Under the pieces are notes generated by a model, which was given only the letters and a program-made list of their open reading frames with translations, made no database searches and had not been told where the DNA came from. The position numbers and the translations under genes are program-made. Shown piece after piece: positions 46,901 to 59,749 of a DNA stretch of 64,000 nt. Source of the stretch: Monilinia fructicola. Lineage: Eukaryota; Ascomycota; Leotiomycetes; Helotiales; Sclerotiniaceae. Within the stretch, counting starts at the first letter, position 1; each line of letters begins with the position of its first letter. Location: NCBI GenBank assembly GCA_008692225.1, contig VICG01000011.1, positions 868,001-932,000 of the forward strand, given 5' to 3'.

Positions 46901-49900
46901 AGCAGCAATAGTGACAGAACGCTCTACGACCGGTGAAATAATCTCATGAACTGCTCGAGTAATTGCGGTTTTGAGAATCTCATGTAACTGGCGGGTGTTG
47001 ACCATGTCGTTGCTGGGCGGATAGGTAAGAAGAGGTCCAAGGTCAGGCATGGTAGCAAGGATTTCTTGTGGAGAGAATCTGCCACTAGCTATGCCACCTA
47101 AGCCATTCACCGAAAGATTTTCGAACCTATCTAGGCCATCAGGTACTGCCATTGGCTCGGTAGCCTCCTCAACAGGAGGAATGCGACTCTGGAACTCCGT
47201 AGAAGGCTTGATACTCTTATGATCAAGACTTAACCCCTTACAGAGAACTTCGATTTCAAATTTAAGGTTTAGCTTGAGCTCCGCATTGTGATATAATTCA
47301 ATCAAGAGATGAATAATATCCATAAGCCACGGATTCGGGGGTTTGAAGACCACAGAGTTTCTCCCTTCAAGGAGAACTTTGCAAACGAATGGAATGACGA
47401 TAATGAGTCGTTGTGTGTCGTAAGCCTCAAGTAGTAGTTGCTTGAAAGCAATATTCCTGTGTTTGATGGGCCTGTCATGAGCAAGTGTTAAAGAGCCTAA
47501 CCAACCACCGAGATTCTTCAGATGCGAGCGTTCTATTGAAGACTGCAGAGTGCTTTCAGCGTTAAGCAGCTTTGAAACGCTGATGAATGTCTCTCTCAGC
47601 AATTGGTTCCACAAAACCTTGTCTTCAAACAGTTTGACCAGTCCAAGATATAATGCGTGGTAGTTAGGCTGGAGCTTAGCTCGTTCCTCAACTAAATGAC
47701 CGGCGAACCACTTTTGATTGGTCTCATCAAGGGCACTTTTCAACTCGACAAACTTCGATTCGATATTAAGCTCGGTGATGTTGTTCAACAGGAATAGTAC
47801 CTTGTCTTGTGCATCCTCCTCGGGGTCTTTGAAGTCTGCGTTGGGAGAAAGGGGGTCCACGTTAATAGAGGTAAATGGGGGTGCCGCAGGCTCAGTGGCT
47901 AGCATTTCGTCGATATTGCCATTTGTGATTCCGCCCCCATTCATCAATTCGTTATGTCCATTGCGCAACATATCCTCCTGTTGGTCATGGATGACGTTTT
48001 GAGCTTTCTTCCAAGGTTCTGTGTTTTGGAGGCCTGGAACTTGCAGCAGTTGATGACAAAATCCTGGCCATTCTGATAAGCGAGGGATGAATTGCAACAG
48101 AGCTTGCAATCCAAATTTGTACATGGATTCTTCTCGAAGGTGATCTCGGACTGCTTCAAGAATCATGCCCAGACCGATTTCGAGTGGCAAGTCCGCAATG
48201 AGCTTATCTTGAATGATGCCACCAAATAAAACAGCGGTAGTTGCGAGAGCCTCGAGTGGATAGGTGGAATAGAGACTGTATTCGTCAAATAGACCGTGGA
48301 TCATGCAGGCAAACACATCTTGTTGATGGGGGTCATGGGCAGATTTGTAACCAGCTAAAGCATCAACAACTTGCCGAACCATGAGATCTTGACTGTACAT
48401 TTTCTTGTAATGTTGTTCCATGACGGCTTGTGCATCTTCGCTAAGCATGTTGCTTGCCAAACCATTGGCATCAATAATTCGGTCTAGCTCATCATCCTGA
48501 CCATAGTTGATCAAACGAGGGTAGGCGGTGATACAAGTTCGCTGTACGCTGATCAATTGTGCGGAAGGCTCTTTGGGTAGAATCTCCTCCAGAACATTCA
48601 ACATTGCGAATATAGTCTTGACCGGTAACATTATACTGTGTGCTTGTTTGGTCCGTTGAAACGCAAGCTCGTGTTGAGCTTTGATACTCAGGAAAGTCAA
48701 TAGAGCAGTGCCAAGCTCATCCTCTCGTGGTGAATTCGTGGCTTTCCAATCTTTAAGATCCAGTTTTCCGCGGGAGTGTGCCAGGGCAGCAAGGTCGAGC
48801 CCAAAGCCATTGAGCATCGAGGCCAATTCGTGCAGCCATCCATAATTATCCGCATGATCCAGTACAAGAGGAAGCTCCAAAGGTGCTTTCACATGTGCAT
48901 CCATCAAGCGTTGTGCCACCCAGTGTTTATCCTTGCGCCACAAGCTTGTTAAGACAAAATCGTAGTTCTTATCAACCTTGAATAGAAAGCGCTCGAAAAG
49001 ATTGCTGATCGTTTCTACTGCTAAATCAGGCCATGGCCGCGGTACGCCAAATGCCGAGACCAGGAATATATCTAGATTTGGCACGACCACTTCTTGGAAT
49101 AATCGTTTGGCTTCCACTGTTTCCGAGTATTGAGGCTCTCTAAGGGCAACGATAAAGACGGATGTCAACGTGATCACCGAAACGAGAGGGTGCCTTACTG
49201 CCCATTCAGCACGTTCTCGAATCTCTGGTTTAGCGTCGACATATTCTTCTAATGTGAATGATGGCCTGAGTTTTGGAATGGTGGAGGCATCAAGTTCGTT
49301 TGGGCTCAACGACGCGTATGCACTGATGAAAGAAAGCTGGGTTTCGGTATTTTGCCAGGCACCGCCTAGCAATTGTGGGATGATGGCAGGGTCTTCAAGC
49401 GCAATTGGTCGAACAGCTTCGTATATTGCTAGGAATTGTTGTGGAGATATTCTTAGATCTGGCGTATCAAAATGTTGAACAACTTGAAGCCAACTGAATC
49501 CCGCAGGAACTTCTTTACGAAGACTACTAACCAATATTTGCGGAGAAAATTTAGGGGTCCGACTGATGGCAGTATAGAGCAAGGCAGCAGCGATTTGTGC
49601 TTCGTCGAGTTTGATCTCTCCAGCTTGTCGTATGTAATTCCTACATGTATCCTCGTCTGATGTAAATGCTGCACCGGTTCTTTTTATGTATAATATGAGC
49701 TCGTTGCCCTCTGTGATGATCGACATTAGGAAAAGCGCTGCCAGAACTTCTGTCGGTGCGGGAATATCTTGTTCTGGATGATCGCGAAAACGGTAGCTGA
49801 TTGCTCGAAAGAGTAGAATTTGTGCTTGACGATCGAAATTCGGTGGATGACCTTGGATGAATCGATCGACTATGGTGGCCAGGAAGGAGGGTGTAATGTC

Positions 49901-50674
49901 TTCTTGACCTTGATTCACTCGAGATAGAGCTTCTACGAAGCCTTGATAATTTGCTGATAGGATAGCATCGGCTATGGAGCTGTTAGCTTTCAATGAAAAG
50001 AAAGGGTCGATTAGAAAGAAATCACTCAACAACCTTTGGTTTTGAGATCTGCTCTTGATCCGGTTTTGAAAGCAAGTGCTAGGATTGTCTTCTCGAGCGC
50101 GTCTAGCTTAAAATGATCCATAAAGGTTGAAAGGTCAAAATCACGGAAGATATCTTCGTTCCCCGTTTCTATGGATTCCGCAATCTTCTCAGCCTGGTCG
50201 ACATCATGGGATACCTTGTGTACTTCATTCACTAAGATCTGGTAATTTCCTGAATTGAGGACCGGCCGATTAATACCGGGAAATATCTGCGGTGCATTGC
50301 CAACCACAAGTCGGCTGAAGTATTTTGAGAATACTTCCATCCCGTGCTCATCTACCAGCTACAGCCAAGCTTTGTGTTAGATAGGAGTGCAAGATTATGG
50401 CAAGCAGAGTACGTAGATGATATACCTTTCTGAGCTGTTCAGCTTGTTGTTCCCACTTTGTGCGATCTTTATCTTCCTTGATTGTACCGAGTAAGAGGTA
50501 AACCTGAGCGACGACAATTTTATTGACACCGCTGGCACCGATTGGACTATTTGTAGATGGACTTGCGCCGGCACTGAATGTACTATGATGCGAGCCGTGA
50601 GGTGAATGACTAACTCCTGTCACAATTGTTTGCGCCGATGAAGGTGTGAAAGTCCCCCCTCTTGAATTCACCAT
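43936..50674 (-). CDS. NOT1: CCR4-NOT complex scaffold subunit NOT1 (about 2,190 aa), one frame break
   Basis: NOT1 is the large scaffold of the CCR4-NOT complex, which deadenylates mRNA and regulates transcription. Exons: 50426-50674, 50034-50358, 44038-49986 and 43936-43983, with matching phases. N-terminal HEAT-like helices come first (GINRPVLNSGNYQILVNEVH). The CAF1-binding MIF4G region lies at about residues 900-1100 (LLNNITELNIESKFVELKSA). A DUF3819 block (VHEIISPVVERSVTIAAIST) lies near 1200-1300. The C-terminal NOT1 superfamily domain ends with PEARHYLITSMVNQLRFPNS and HTHYFMQAILELFGNDFNDQ. In that last domain a GGG (plus-strand CCC, 44384-44386) breaks the frame; with one base less it reads SQTKGGPTFVRSSADSAL. 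The last short exon adds VADRIAVIVQRSLSR. The rest of the 1,900-codon frame is uninterrupted. Confidence 0.94.
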
Positions 50675-52867
50675 CGAAGATAGTTGTATTTTGGCGCAGA
50701 CCCACTCCCGGAGAGCTACCTCTCAATCTTGTTCAAAGATGAAAGGTGATCTATCTGGGAGGAGTGGACATGGATGAATCGTGTTTTATTTAATTTTTGA
50801 GTATGCGCGACGATATTAAATGGTTAAAATTGGAAAAGGGGAGGGAAGGAGAAGAGGAAGTTTATTGTTGAGGAATGAGTTTGTGAAGGAGATGTGTTCG
50901 TAGGTTGTGGGGAGGACGGGCAGATCTAAGTATACAGACAGAATTGAGGGTTGGAGGTTTCGAAGGATTGATTGAATGGGGGGAATCTTGAAAACCTTAG
51001 CAGAGCGAGGCTCTTTTTAAGGCAACCATAAGTATGAGGGTTACTGAGGTACCGTGGACAAGGTACAAGTAGGTAAGGCAGGTCAACAGATGAAGGATGA
51101 ATAATCAAGAAGATCACCTGCAATCAATACAATGATGATGTTCACGTTTACAAAGAATAACCGTGGAATAGAAGGACTAGGTAGGTAGGTAGTTATCTAT
51201 AATGATAACCTGGAAGTATACAGATCTCCCCAGATAGTCATAAGGATGATAAAATGCGATATATAAACTAGGAGGCAGATACCTAGGTAGGTAGGAAATA
51301 GATCCATGGATACCGTAGGTAGGTACGTACCTAGTTGTTTAGCCATTATATGAGTATATATATATATATATATATATATTCTGTACTAGGTAGGTATATA
51401 TATAAGTATACAGGTTCCCATGGATACACACACACACACGTATATATATACATACATGGATATATACACAGGTACCGAGTATATACTACGTAGGTATATA
51501 TGTATATATCCATGGATATATATATAGGTAGGTATACAGGTTCTTATGGATACACACACACACATATATATACATATATATATACACAAGTACCTAGTAC
51601 ATACAGGTACCTAGGTATATACATCCATATACCCATATACAAAAGTATATACTAGGTACGTATATAACCTATCTAGCTATGTACCTACCTCCAGCTAGCT
51701 AAGTAAGTATATATACACTTAAATACTACCTTACCGACCTATTTATCGATCACAAGGCAAGTCCACAGCAATTAATTCGACAGTGATAGGTTGTTGATAA
51801 CATTAAACTCCTTCATACTTTCTACTGCCCATCTATTCTCGGCACTCATGTATCTGCAATGACAGGAAGCCATTGTTAAATACCTACCTGCCTGCCTACC
51901 TACATATACAGAGTACAGTACCGAGTTTCGGACATTTCCGTGCTGCAGCTTTAACATACCGGTCCTTATTAACCTTCCACGACTTGGCATCAAATACCAT
52001 CAAAGGGCGGTGGTTTCAATCAATGAATGAGCAGGTGGGGTTGCATTGCTACTATGTAACACTCCCCAACATCATCACATCAACGTCAAGTATCCACGGA
52101 CGTATTGACCTTCCATCGTATTATCACTCCGCCATTTCCAGTAGCAGTCCTGACTGGGTAGGTAAGTACTGTTGCAAGACAGCTGATCATTTACGGAGTA
52201 TAGTTTCAGATTCCCATCTCTATATCTTCCTGTTAACCCGAATATCTGCCAAATAGATTCATTCGGAGGTTACCTATCAGTATCTACCTAGGTAATTGCC
52301 TATCAACATGACAACCGTTCGTCTTGTAGTCGTACTGTAGTTTTATACCAAGTGTTTCTGCCCTATCTATCCTTTCTATCCTCGTTAGGTACATACTAGG
52401 CATGTCCATGGTCCACGGGTATATATCATTGCCACCAAAAACATCCACGGGCAGAGTGGAAGTTTCCCTCTCTCTATCATCTTCCGCTGTCATTCCCCAA
52501 CTACGCCAAGCTCCCGCCCTGATTATGTAATCAATCGTCATTGGAACACACACGAAATCTCGTCCAATAGTTCCACATCACCATGACAACGATTTACGAG
52601 CTGGATAAATCAACAAATGCGTCAAAGTGTAAGAACACGGTCCATACCATCTTGAGAACTCCGCAATTAATCCACCTTTTTGCATATCTACCAAGCATTC
52701 TGTAGGTTGTCAAACAATCTCATCTCAGGAGTACAGCTTTACTTGATTTTGTAAATTTCATTCTCATAATCAATACCTCTAGTTAATCCTTTGCCCTTCA
52801 AAGGGCGAACGGGTTCGAGACTTACCCAAAGGCGAACTTTAACTAACCCCCTTAATACTTGGGCAAG
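50675..52867. other. Divergent spacer rich in simple sequence, NOT1 / F-BAR gene
   Basis: This 2.2-kb region lies between divergent genes. From about 51180 to 51740 it is almost entirely TATA, TACA and CCTAGGTAGGTA words. No coding region is recognised. Promoters of both genes should lie near its two ends. Confidence 0.45.
51355..51379. repeat. (TA)n microsatellite
   Basis: A perfect TA run of about 12 units within a longer low-complexity stretch. CACACACA and TATATA blocks at 51427-51445 and 51550-51580 belong to two imperfect ~120-bp copies sharing GGTTC(C/T)(C/T)ATGGATACACACAC. Confidence 0.85.
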
Positions 52868-55800
52868 ATGCCTGGAACAATATCAGATGGTCCTTCCGTC
52901 ACCATGAGTTTCGCGAATAACTTCTGGGGCAAAGATGACGCTGGTGTTGAGCCACTGATACAGCGTATGGTTCACGCTAAACAAACTTGCGATGAATTAA
53001 AATCTTTCTATAATGGTATGTTTACATCGAATGGGTATTGGTCCATAGTTGATAACAGGCATAGCGCGTGCTACTCTCGAGGAGGAATATGCTCGGAAAT
53101 TGCTCCAACTATCGCGAAAGCCGCTGGGGTCTCAAGAGTCAGGAACTCTTCGCAAATCATTGGATGTTTTGAAGGGGGAGGTTGAGGCAATGGGAAAGGC
53201 GCATCAGACAATTGCTGGACAAATGAGAACCGAGTTGGAAGAGCCGCTGGCGGCATTTGCTGGTGCAATGAAGGAAAGAAGAAAGATTGTTCAGCATGGC
53301 ACGGAAAAATTACTCAAGATCAAGGTACAACAAACAAACCAGGTCAACAAGGTAAGCTAATCCTAATGCTCAATCTCAACTATTTACTGACTCCATGGCA
53401 GACTCGTGATAAATATGAACAAGAATGTCTCAAAATTAAAGGTTATCTTGCACAAGGACACATGGTCATGGGCCAGGAAGAAAGAAAAAATAAAGCGAAG
53501 CTTGAGAAAACTCAAGTGAACTTAGCAACGTCGAATACCGAGTACGAGAATGCAGTGAAGATCCTCGAAGAAACAACAGGCCGCTGGAACAGAGACTGGA
53601 AATCGGCGGCAGACAAGTTTCAAGATCTTGAGGAGGAAAGACTCGACTTTATGAAGAGTAGTTTGTGGAGTTTTGCAAATATTGCTTCGACAGTTTGTGT
53701 AAGCGATGATGCTTCTTGCGAAAAGGTTCGCCTCGCGCTTGAAGAGTGTGAGGTAGAGAAAGACATAATGTCTTTTATCAATGAGTGTGGCACTGGACAA
53801 GAAATCCCGGATCCCCCAAAATATATCAATTTCTGTCGTGGTGATGCTGATTCACAATCCGAGGCTTCTGAAGATGACGCGTATTCGGTAGCGCAATTCC
53901 AACGGACAATTAACCCAGCCTACAGAAGTTCTTCGCCGCAACCATCCACTTACGAGTCTCACCATGATCCTCAATCAGCTCTTGCTAAGGAATTAGCTCA
54001 TGAGGTCGAAACGCCAAAGACTCGAGAGACAGCCGGCGCTCCTCAAAAGCTTACACCGTCAAAGTCAACCCCGGATAGATCACGCCATGCGCAAGTCGAA
54101 GACTACGAACCAGAACCTCCTGTACAGGCCCCACCGCCCCAAGTGGAGTATCAACAACCAACCAGACCAAGAGCGCAATCTCAAGCTAGTTATCAACAAA
54201 CGGGCCGAGCTCGCGCCCAGTCTCAAATCGACTATCAACAACAGCCTGGAAGGCAAAGACAGCAGCCTCCCCATGATTATCAACAGGCTGAGAGGCAAAG
54301 GCAGCAAGCGCATATGAATCATCAACAGGTAGAAAGGCAAAGAAAACAGTCAGTTGACCATCAGCAAGTTGACAGACAGCAACAGACCGAAAGACAGAAG
54401 CAAGCTCAAGCTCAAGCTCAAGCCCACGCTCAGGCTCAGGCTAATTACCGCCAACAAGAACGCCCGAAACAAGCTCAGCTTGAATATCAACCTCAAATCT
54501 TGCAACAGCCTCAAGTCGATTATCAGCGTCCTGAAAGCTCCAGGTTGCCAAAGATGGATTGGTCAAAGCCAATTCAAATGCCATACGAACAGCAGCAAGG
54601 TCAGTTGGTTCAAAAACAAGGCCAAATTGCCCAAGTACCTCATAACCCGCACCCCACAGATGGTATGACAATGCTATGTCGAACAGGTCCCCCTCAGCAC
54701 TTTCAGACATGAGCTCCGCTGCGAATAGCCCGGTGCGGCCATCTAGTCGGGATTCTCAAAGCGATTATTCAAACCCTACATCATTTTCAAGCCAGGAGCC
54801 TCCAAGTGGTAAAACTTCTCCAGTCAAGCAAAGCGCCCCAGTCGTTGAAAAGCCGGTCCAGAAGAGGAAGAGTGGGATCTTTCATAGCCCATTTCGACGA
54901 AAAAGCGCCAAGGGAGGAGAGGAAGTTGCTGTTGCTAAATCAAATCCTTCGAATCGCAGTACATGGTCTGGTCGAAATACAAGTGTTCAGAACACTGCAA
55001 GTGGACGGCCGAATTCGAGGATGATACAGCCAGCACCGCAAACAATGATGCTAACTGATCGACCTAGCAATAGTCCAGAGCCTGTTGATCCACGGGCCAA
55101 TTTTCAATTAAATATAGGGAACAATGTTTTTGATGTCGCAACACCCGAAAATAAGAACAAGTTTGCACAAAGTGCCCCTCCTGGAAGTCAAGCCGTTGTG
55201 GAGTCTGATCCTATAGCTCAAGCTCTGGCTGATCTTAAAGTTGTCACCAAGGCATCATCTACCAGGGTTTCTGCCGATAAATATCACGGGGTAGCTACCC
55301 CTGCTCCCGATGCAGCACCCACATCCCGACCTATAGGATCTCAAATGGCGAATGGCGCATTGATGGCCGGTATGCGCGGTACACCTCCCCCATCTTATGA
55401 CCCAGCTCCTGTTGAAAGACTTGGCCTTCCATCACCCGCCTTCACCTCCAAGTCAATGCAGCAAACTCGTCAAAAGTATGTCGACCAAACAGCAAACATG
55501 TTTAGTCCTCCACAACCAAGACCGGATTCGCAGCAGGCTGGGTATGGCTCCCGTCCTGGAACAAGGGGGTCAGATATGCCTCGAACTACATCACCAGCTT
55601 CACCTCGCCCTGGAACACAAGCGGAGATGAGACAAAGTCACCGATCTGCCTCTCCCAAATACGCCGGAAGCACACACTCTCGTACAGGATCCGCTCCTCA
55701 GCAAAAACGTGGGTCTGACACTTATTATCAACGCAATTCGCCAAGTATATCTACTCGTGGTATCTCTCCAGCCCCATATGCGCAGCAAGAAAGACCTAGT

Positions 55801-56340
55801 AGCAGCCACGTCAAAGCCCCTTTCCAGCAACAAGAAAGACCTGGCAGTAGTCATGTCAAGGCACCATTTGCACAGCAAGACCGGCCTTCTAGTAGTCATT
55901 CTACTGGCATGGCGAACAATAGTATGGCAATACAATTAGCATCTGGTCCTGATGATGGTTACGGCTCTCAAGGACGAAGTGGAAGTAGAGCCAGTGCCGG
56001 CTCTCGTGCCATGAGCTACTACGGCAGTGGAAACGATCAACAACTAGCTGCTCGAAGTAGGAGTAAAAGTGTTGCAGACGTTCGCCAATTCAACAGTCAA
56101 GGTCGACCAATTTTACATTTTTGTAAGTTCTCAAGCGTCACTATAATTAATTCGTACTAATGATCATTAGCTCGCGCACTTTATATGTATCAAGCAGCCA
56201 TACCGGAGGAACTTAGTTTTGCAAAGGGAGATATCCTTGCGGTTTTGCACCACCAAGATGATGGATGGTGGGAGGCAGAAGTATCCGGAAAGAATGGTCG
56301 ACCTGGCTTGGTCCCGAGTAACTATCTCTCAAATTGTTGA
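52868..56340 (+). CDS. F-BAR and SH3 protein of the Cdc15/Imp2/Hof1 type
   Basis: A membrane-bending scaffold of the contractile ring that guides septum formation. Exons: 52868-53015, 53059-53351, 53402-54662, 54707-56122 and 56171-56340. The F-BAR domain opens SFANNFWGKDDAGVEPLIQR, continues GIARATLEEEYARKLLQLSR and the long coiled region (ILEETTGRWNRDWKSAADKF), ending near PDPPKYINFCRGD. A Gln-rich, repetitive linker follows (VEYQQPTRPRAQSQASYQQ-like units), then a Ser/Pro-rich disordered part, and a C-terminal SH3 domain (ARALYMYQAAIPEELSFAKG, then DDGWWEAEV and GLVPSNYLSNC). At 54663-54706 either a 44-nt intron (GTATGA...TTTCAG) or a lost C in the C5 run at 54689-54693 is needed to keep frame. 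Start is ATG 52868; a second ATG at 52903 is also possible. Confidence 0.9.
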
Positions 56341-58043
56341 GCCTATCAACAAGACTGAGAATACTGGGAAGGTAATGGTGATTGGATAACGGGGTTTGGG
56401 CTATAATGTGAGAATCTGTGAATATGAAGGATAGCACATGAGATGATGATGATGCCGTGTACGCATTGGATGATGTATTTCTTTCTCTTTATTTTGTTCT
56501 CTACCTTTCTATTTCCTAATTCTATCTACACTTCAGATGGTGGTATTCTTTGACTTCTAGCGGAGGTGGAGGAGGGGAGGGTGGGTTTTATGGATTTTGT
56601 TTCTATCAGCGAGAGCGTTATGTGGATGGATGGATTTGTAGTTATACCTTTTCGAGATATCAACTTTTAGGTTATTGTGCTTTTATATTTTGACATTTGC
56701 GGATTTGGAGGGAGAGAGTAACGATTCGAGTACGCACCGGCATATAAGCTGGTAGTACTGATAGTATAAGGATGATATCTTGTGGAAATTCAAATACATA
56801 AGGCTTATTTCTTTTTTTTTTTTTGCCTCCAGATGAGCGCATGTAGGGCAATGGATTGAATTTTCATAAATTGTTTGAGATTCTGAAATATATTTTTGAT
56901 AAGCATTCCTGAAGCAGTATACAGAGGCACAGTCTTGAAGTCAAGTTATGGTTTCCTAAGCGAGCGAGGCTATTTTAATGAATGTGGTGTTAAAACTAGA
57001 AGATATGAAGGTCGGAAGCTGCACTCCAGAAATTTTTAAGGTGTTTTTTTTTTAGATTTTCTTAGAGACGCATCAAGTTTGCCTTTTGCCAACACTATTC
57101 CATCCTAAGACCATAGATGAAAGTTAGCATGGGCTTCCAGAAGAAGATCTATCAGAATGGGCTAGGGTATCCAATTGAGAATCTATGTCCAAGTATTTCA
57201 ATGTCTCTCGTTTGCATGTTCATTCTTCTCTTTCAATCAAGCCATTTGAATTTTCCTAGTTTCTTACAAATATCGGCGGCCATGACGGCGCCGGATAGGG
57301 TGGCTTCACAGTAAAGGGTGCTAATAAGTCTAGACGCCGAGTTTCGCTAATTGTACTAACTGATTAATTGTCGCTTTGGATGCAGCATAAGGTTTGTTAA
57401 AATGTTCATTCCCCAGCCACAATACAGGAGATTCAATCATTTGCCGAGCCAGGGCTTTGTGTGCCAGCGATCAAACTCGTGGTATCAATCAACACTATGA
57501 GTAGGTTACCTATTCTAGAGCATTAATCAATGCCCGGGGTTGATATATAAACTGGTGGATTGATCAGCAATACTCATGTCCCCCAAGAAATAAGAGCATC
57601 TATAACATACCTAAAGTTAGTTGATACAAAATAAAAGATTCATTCAGTTTTGATACTTGAGTTTTCTAAGTTTTGGCATCTCAACAGATTACTAGTAGTA
57701 CAACTCGAATAAGACTTTATCATTCCTTGGGATTATCACTGTGAACCCCTGACGTCTACCATAATACTCAGTCTAAGATCTATTGGCTATTGACTGTCGT
57801 GAATAGTAGCTCTTCTCGTTCAGCACTTGGGGTGATGATGATGATATGGACGTCCAGATATTGGCCCGAAGTGTCTTTGATTGAGTACACAGAGTATCAA
57901 ATTTCAAGGGACAGTCACGCATTAGAGTGGCTAGATATTAGGTCATAGAGGCTGATGGGGGCGAAGTATCATTAGCGGGAAGTCATTGAACAAAGGGATC
58001 ATATTGATTTCTGGCGAAGTAGGAGAATACGGTTTCTTTGCTC
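56341..58043. other. Convergent spacer, F-BAR gene / SDR gene
   Basis: About 1.7 kb, AT-rich, with poly-T runs at about 56811-56824 and 57044-57052. Nothing coding is recognised. It should contain both 3' UTRs. Confidence 0.4.
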
Positions 58044-59060
58044 TTACTCTGCTACGCCAACCATTCTTAAAGAGTCAAGCCAAAGTTTGTGTTCTTTTTC
58101 TTCATCGAAGGCATGCTTTGCATATCCTGGAACATCAGGAATATGATCATACTCCCGATCGGAAGGATAAAGCCCGGCCACTTCGCAGTTCTCTAGATAC
58201 ACACCACCGTTCCCCTCAAGTTCCTTTCCAATTGAGGCTAACACAGTTGTCGCAGCACCTTGCTCTAGACTCTTCATTGTTTTCTTAACTCTCTCTGTGG
58301 CAGCATAATCCGCTACTTCTTTCGGGTTCAGATGTCTCTGAATCCCGGATTGCATTGCCCCTGGCGTCAATGACGTTGCGTGCAGCCCCCGTGAACCGTA
58401 AAGACGATCAATCTCGTTCGCCATGTAAATATTCGCAGTTTTTGATTGTGAATATGAGCCCCATAAGTCATACTCCTGCGGCCTCTTGGTGTAGTTGTAA
58501 TCGTCAAGTCTGATCCCGCCGCCACGATGTGATGAGCTGGAGACAACAACCACCCGCGAATTAAATGATGGCAAAGCAGAAGATAACAGGGTATCTTTCA
58601 GTAGTTGAAAGAGTAGAAAGTGTGCCACATGGTTGACCCCGAATTGTGTTTCGAAACCATCCACTGTCGTAGTATACTTTTGAAGTGCCATAACTCCAGC
58701 ATTACACACCAAAACATTCAGTTTGGAACTCTTCCTCAAGAACCTTTCCACGCCTAATCTCACTCCAGCTAATGAGCTTAGGTCCATTTCAAGAATCTCG
58801 ACTCGGCCTGGTTCTAAAATGTCTGCGAGTGCTGTCTCAGCAGTGGCAATATTCCGTGCTGTCAGATATAATGTCGCCCCTGTCGTAGACAGGGCTTTAG
58901 CAGTTTCGACTCCAATTCCTGAAGAGCAACCCGTGATGAGGAAGACCTTTCCAGCAAGTTTGCCAGTAAGATCCTCATCCTGTACGATCTGCAAGGCGGT
59001 TGGGCGTGCATCACCCGGCCCATTGATTGATTTGTGCGGCTCTGTCCACTTGGAAGGCAT
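58044..59060 (-). CDS. Short-chain dehydrogenase/reductase, WW-oxidoreductase / retinol dehydrogenase-like
   Basis: A NAD(P)-dependent oxidoreductase of 338 residues; substrate unknown. The nucleotide-binding motif is TGCSSGIG (residues about 43-50), an Arg in LTARN suggests NADP preference, and the structural NAG motif is in VLVCNAGVMAL. The catalytic Ser is in VVVSSSSHRG and the catalytic pair is YSQSK. These are all in the classical SDR order. The frame is intact with no intron. It starts at ATG 59060 (MPSKWTEPHKSING) and ends MVGVAE. Closest in layout to fungal retinol-dehydrogenase or WWOX-like SDRs often found near accessory clusters, but no cluster partner is seen here. Confidence 0.9.
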   Translation of the reverse strand: MPSKWTEPHKSINGPGDARPTALQIVQDEDLTGKLAGKVFLITGCSSGIGVETAKALSTTGATLYLTARNIATAETALADILEPGRVEILEMDLSSLAGVRLGVERFLRKSSKLNVLVCNAGVMALQKYTTTVDGFETQFGVNHVAHFLLFQLLKDTLLSSALPSFNSRVVVVSSSSHRGGGIRLDDYNYTKRPQEYDLWGSYSQSKTANIYMANEIDRLYGSRGLHATSLTPGAMQSGIQRHLNPKEVADYAATERVKKTMKSLEQGAATTVLASIGKELEGNGGVYLENCEVAGLYPSDREYDHIPDVPGYAKHAFDEEKEHKLWLDSLRMVGVAE

Positions 59061-59749
59061 GGCGCTCGCAATTTACCAAGAAATGTGGATGGAAGAAAAA
59101 TGATTATAGTATTGGGATCAAGATAAAAGTACTAGTTCTGCCGGGGAGCATATGTTTTGTTTAAGCTGTCGCATGCCTCATTGCTATCCATTGCCCGACA
59201 TCTGGCGCCGTTCGGTACCTATCTGCACTAAAAAATGCGACCTTCCACTTTTAGGATGCAGCCTCTTCCAAAGATGGAAGAATGAAAGGATCTAACCGTA
59301 ACGCCGGAGACCATGGTATATGCTCCATTGTAAGACCTTGGCATTACCAATGATTGCTCAACGGAGCCTCAAACATGTGCATTGCTTACGAGAGCCGAAA
59401 AGCAAGGCTCCAGAGAAGTTGCAGACTTTGAACACAATCAGAAACTGTGAGCGAGGTAATCAGGCAAAAGGCCTGGGCCCGATATGTCACAGAGCGAATA
59501 CGGTAAGGTAAAGACCATGCAACCCAAGGCTTTGTAAGTGGGTGGGGTAAGTGGGCAATGCACGTGCGCGCTGATGCCGTAAGTGTTGGGGTTGCATTGA
59601 GTCGGAACCCGTAAGCGAGGCAACTGGGTATTCATCTGGGAATTGTTGCAACCTCCAGGGCTATTGAATTTTCTTAAAATTGGCCTTTAATGTCTTACAA
59701 TCTGCATTAGATTCTTGAAAATTGACCTAAGGTGTATCTTCTTTGATCC
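59061..59749. other. Spacer upstream of the SDR gene
   Basis: About 690 bp. It should hold the SDR promoter. No gene is recognised. Confidence 0.4.

Noticed and set aside
51386..51589. Open frame of Tyr/Ile/Cys repeats
   Set aside because: It is the translation of TATA/TACA microsatellite sequence.
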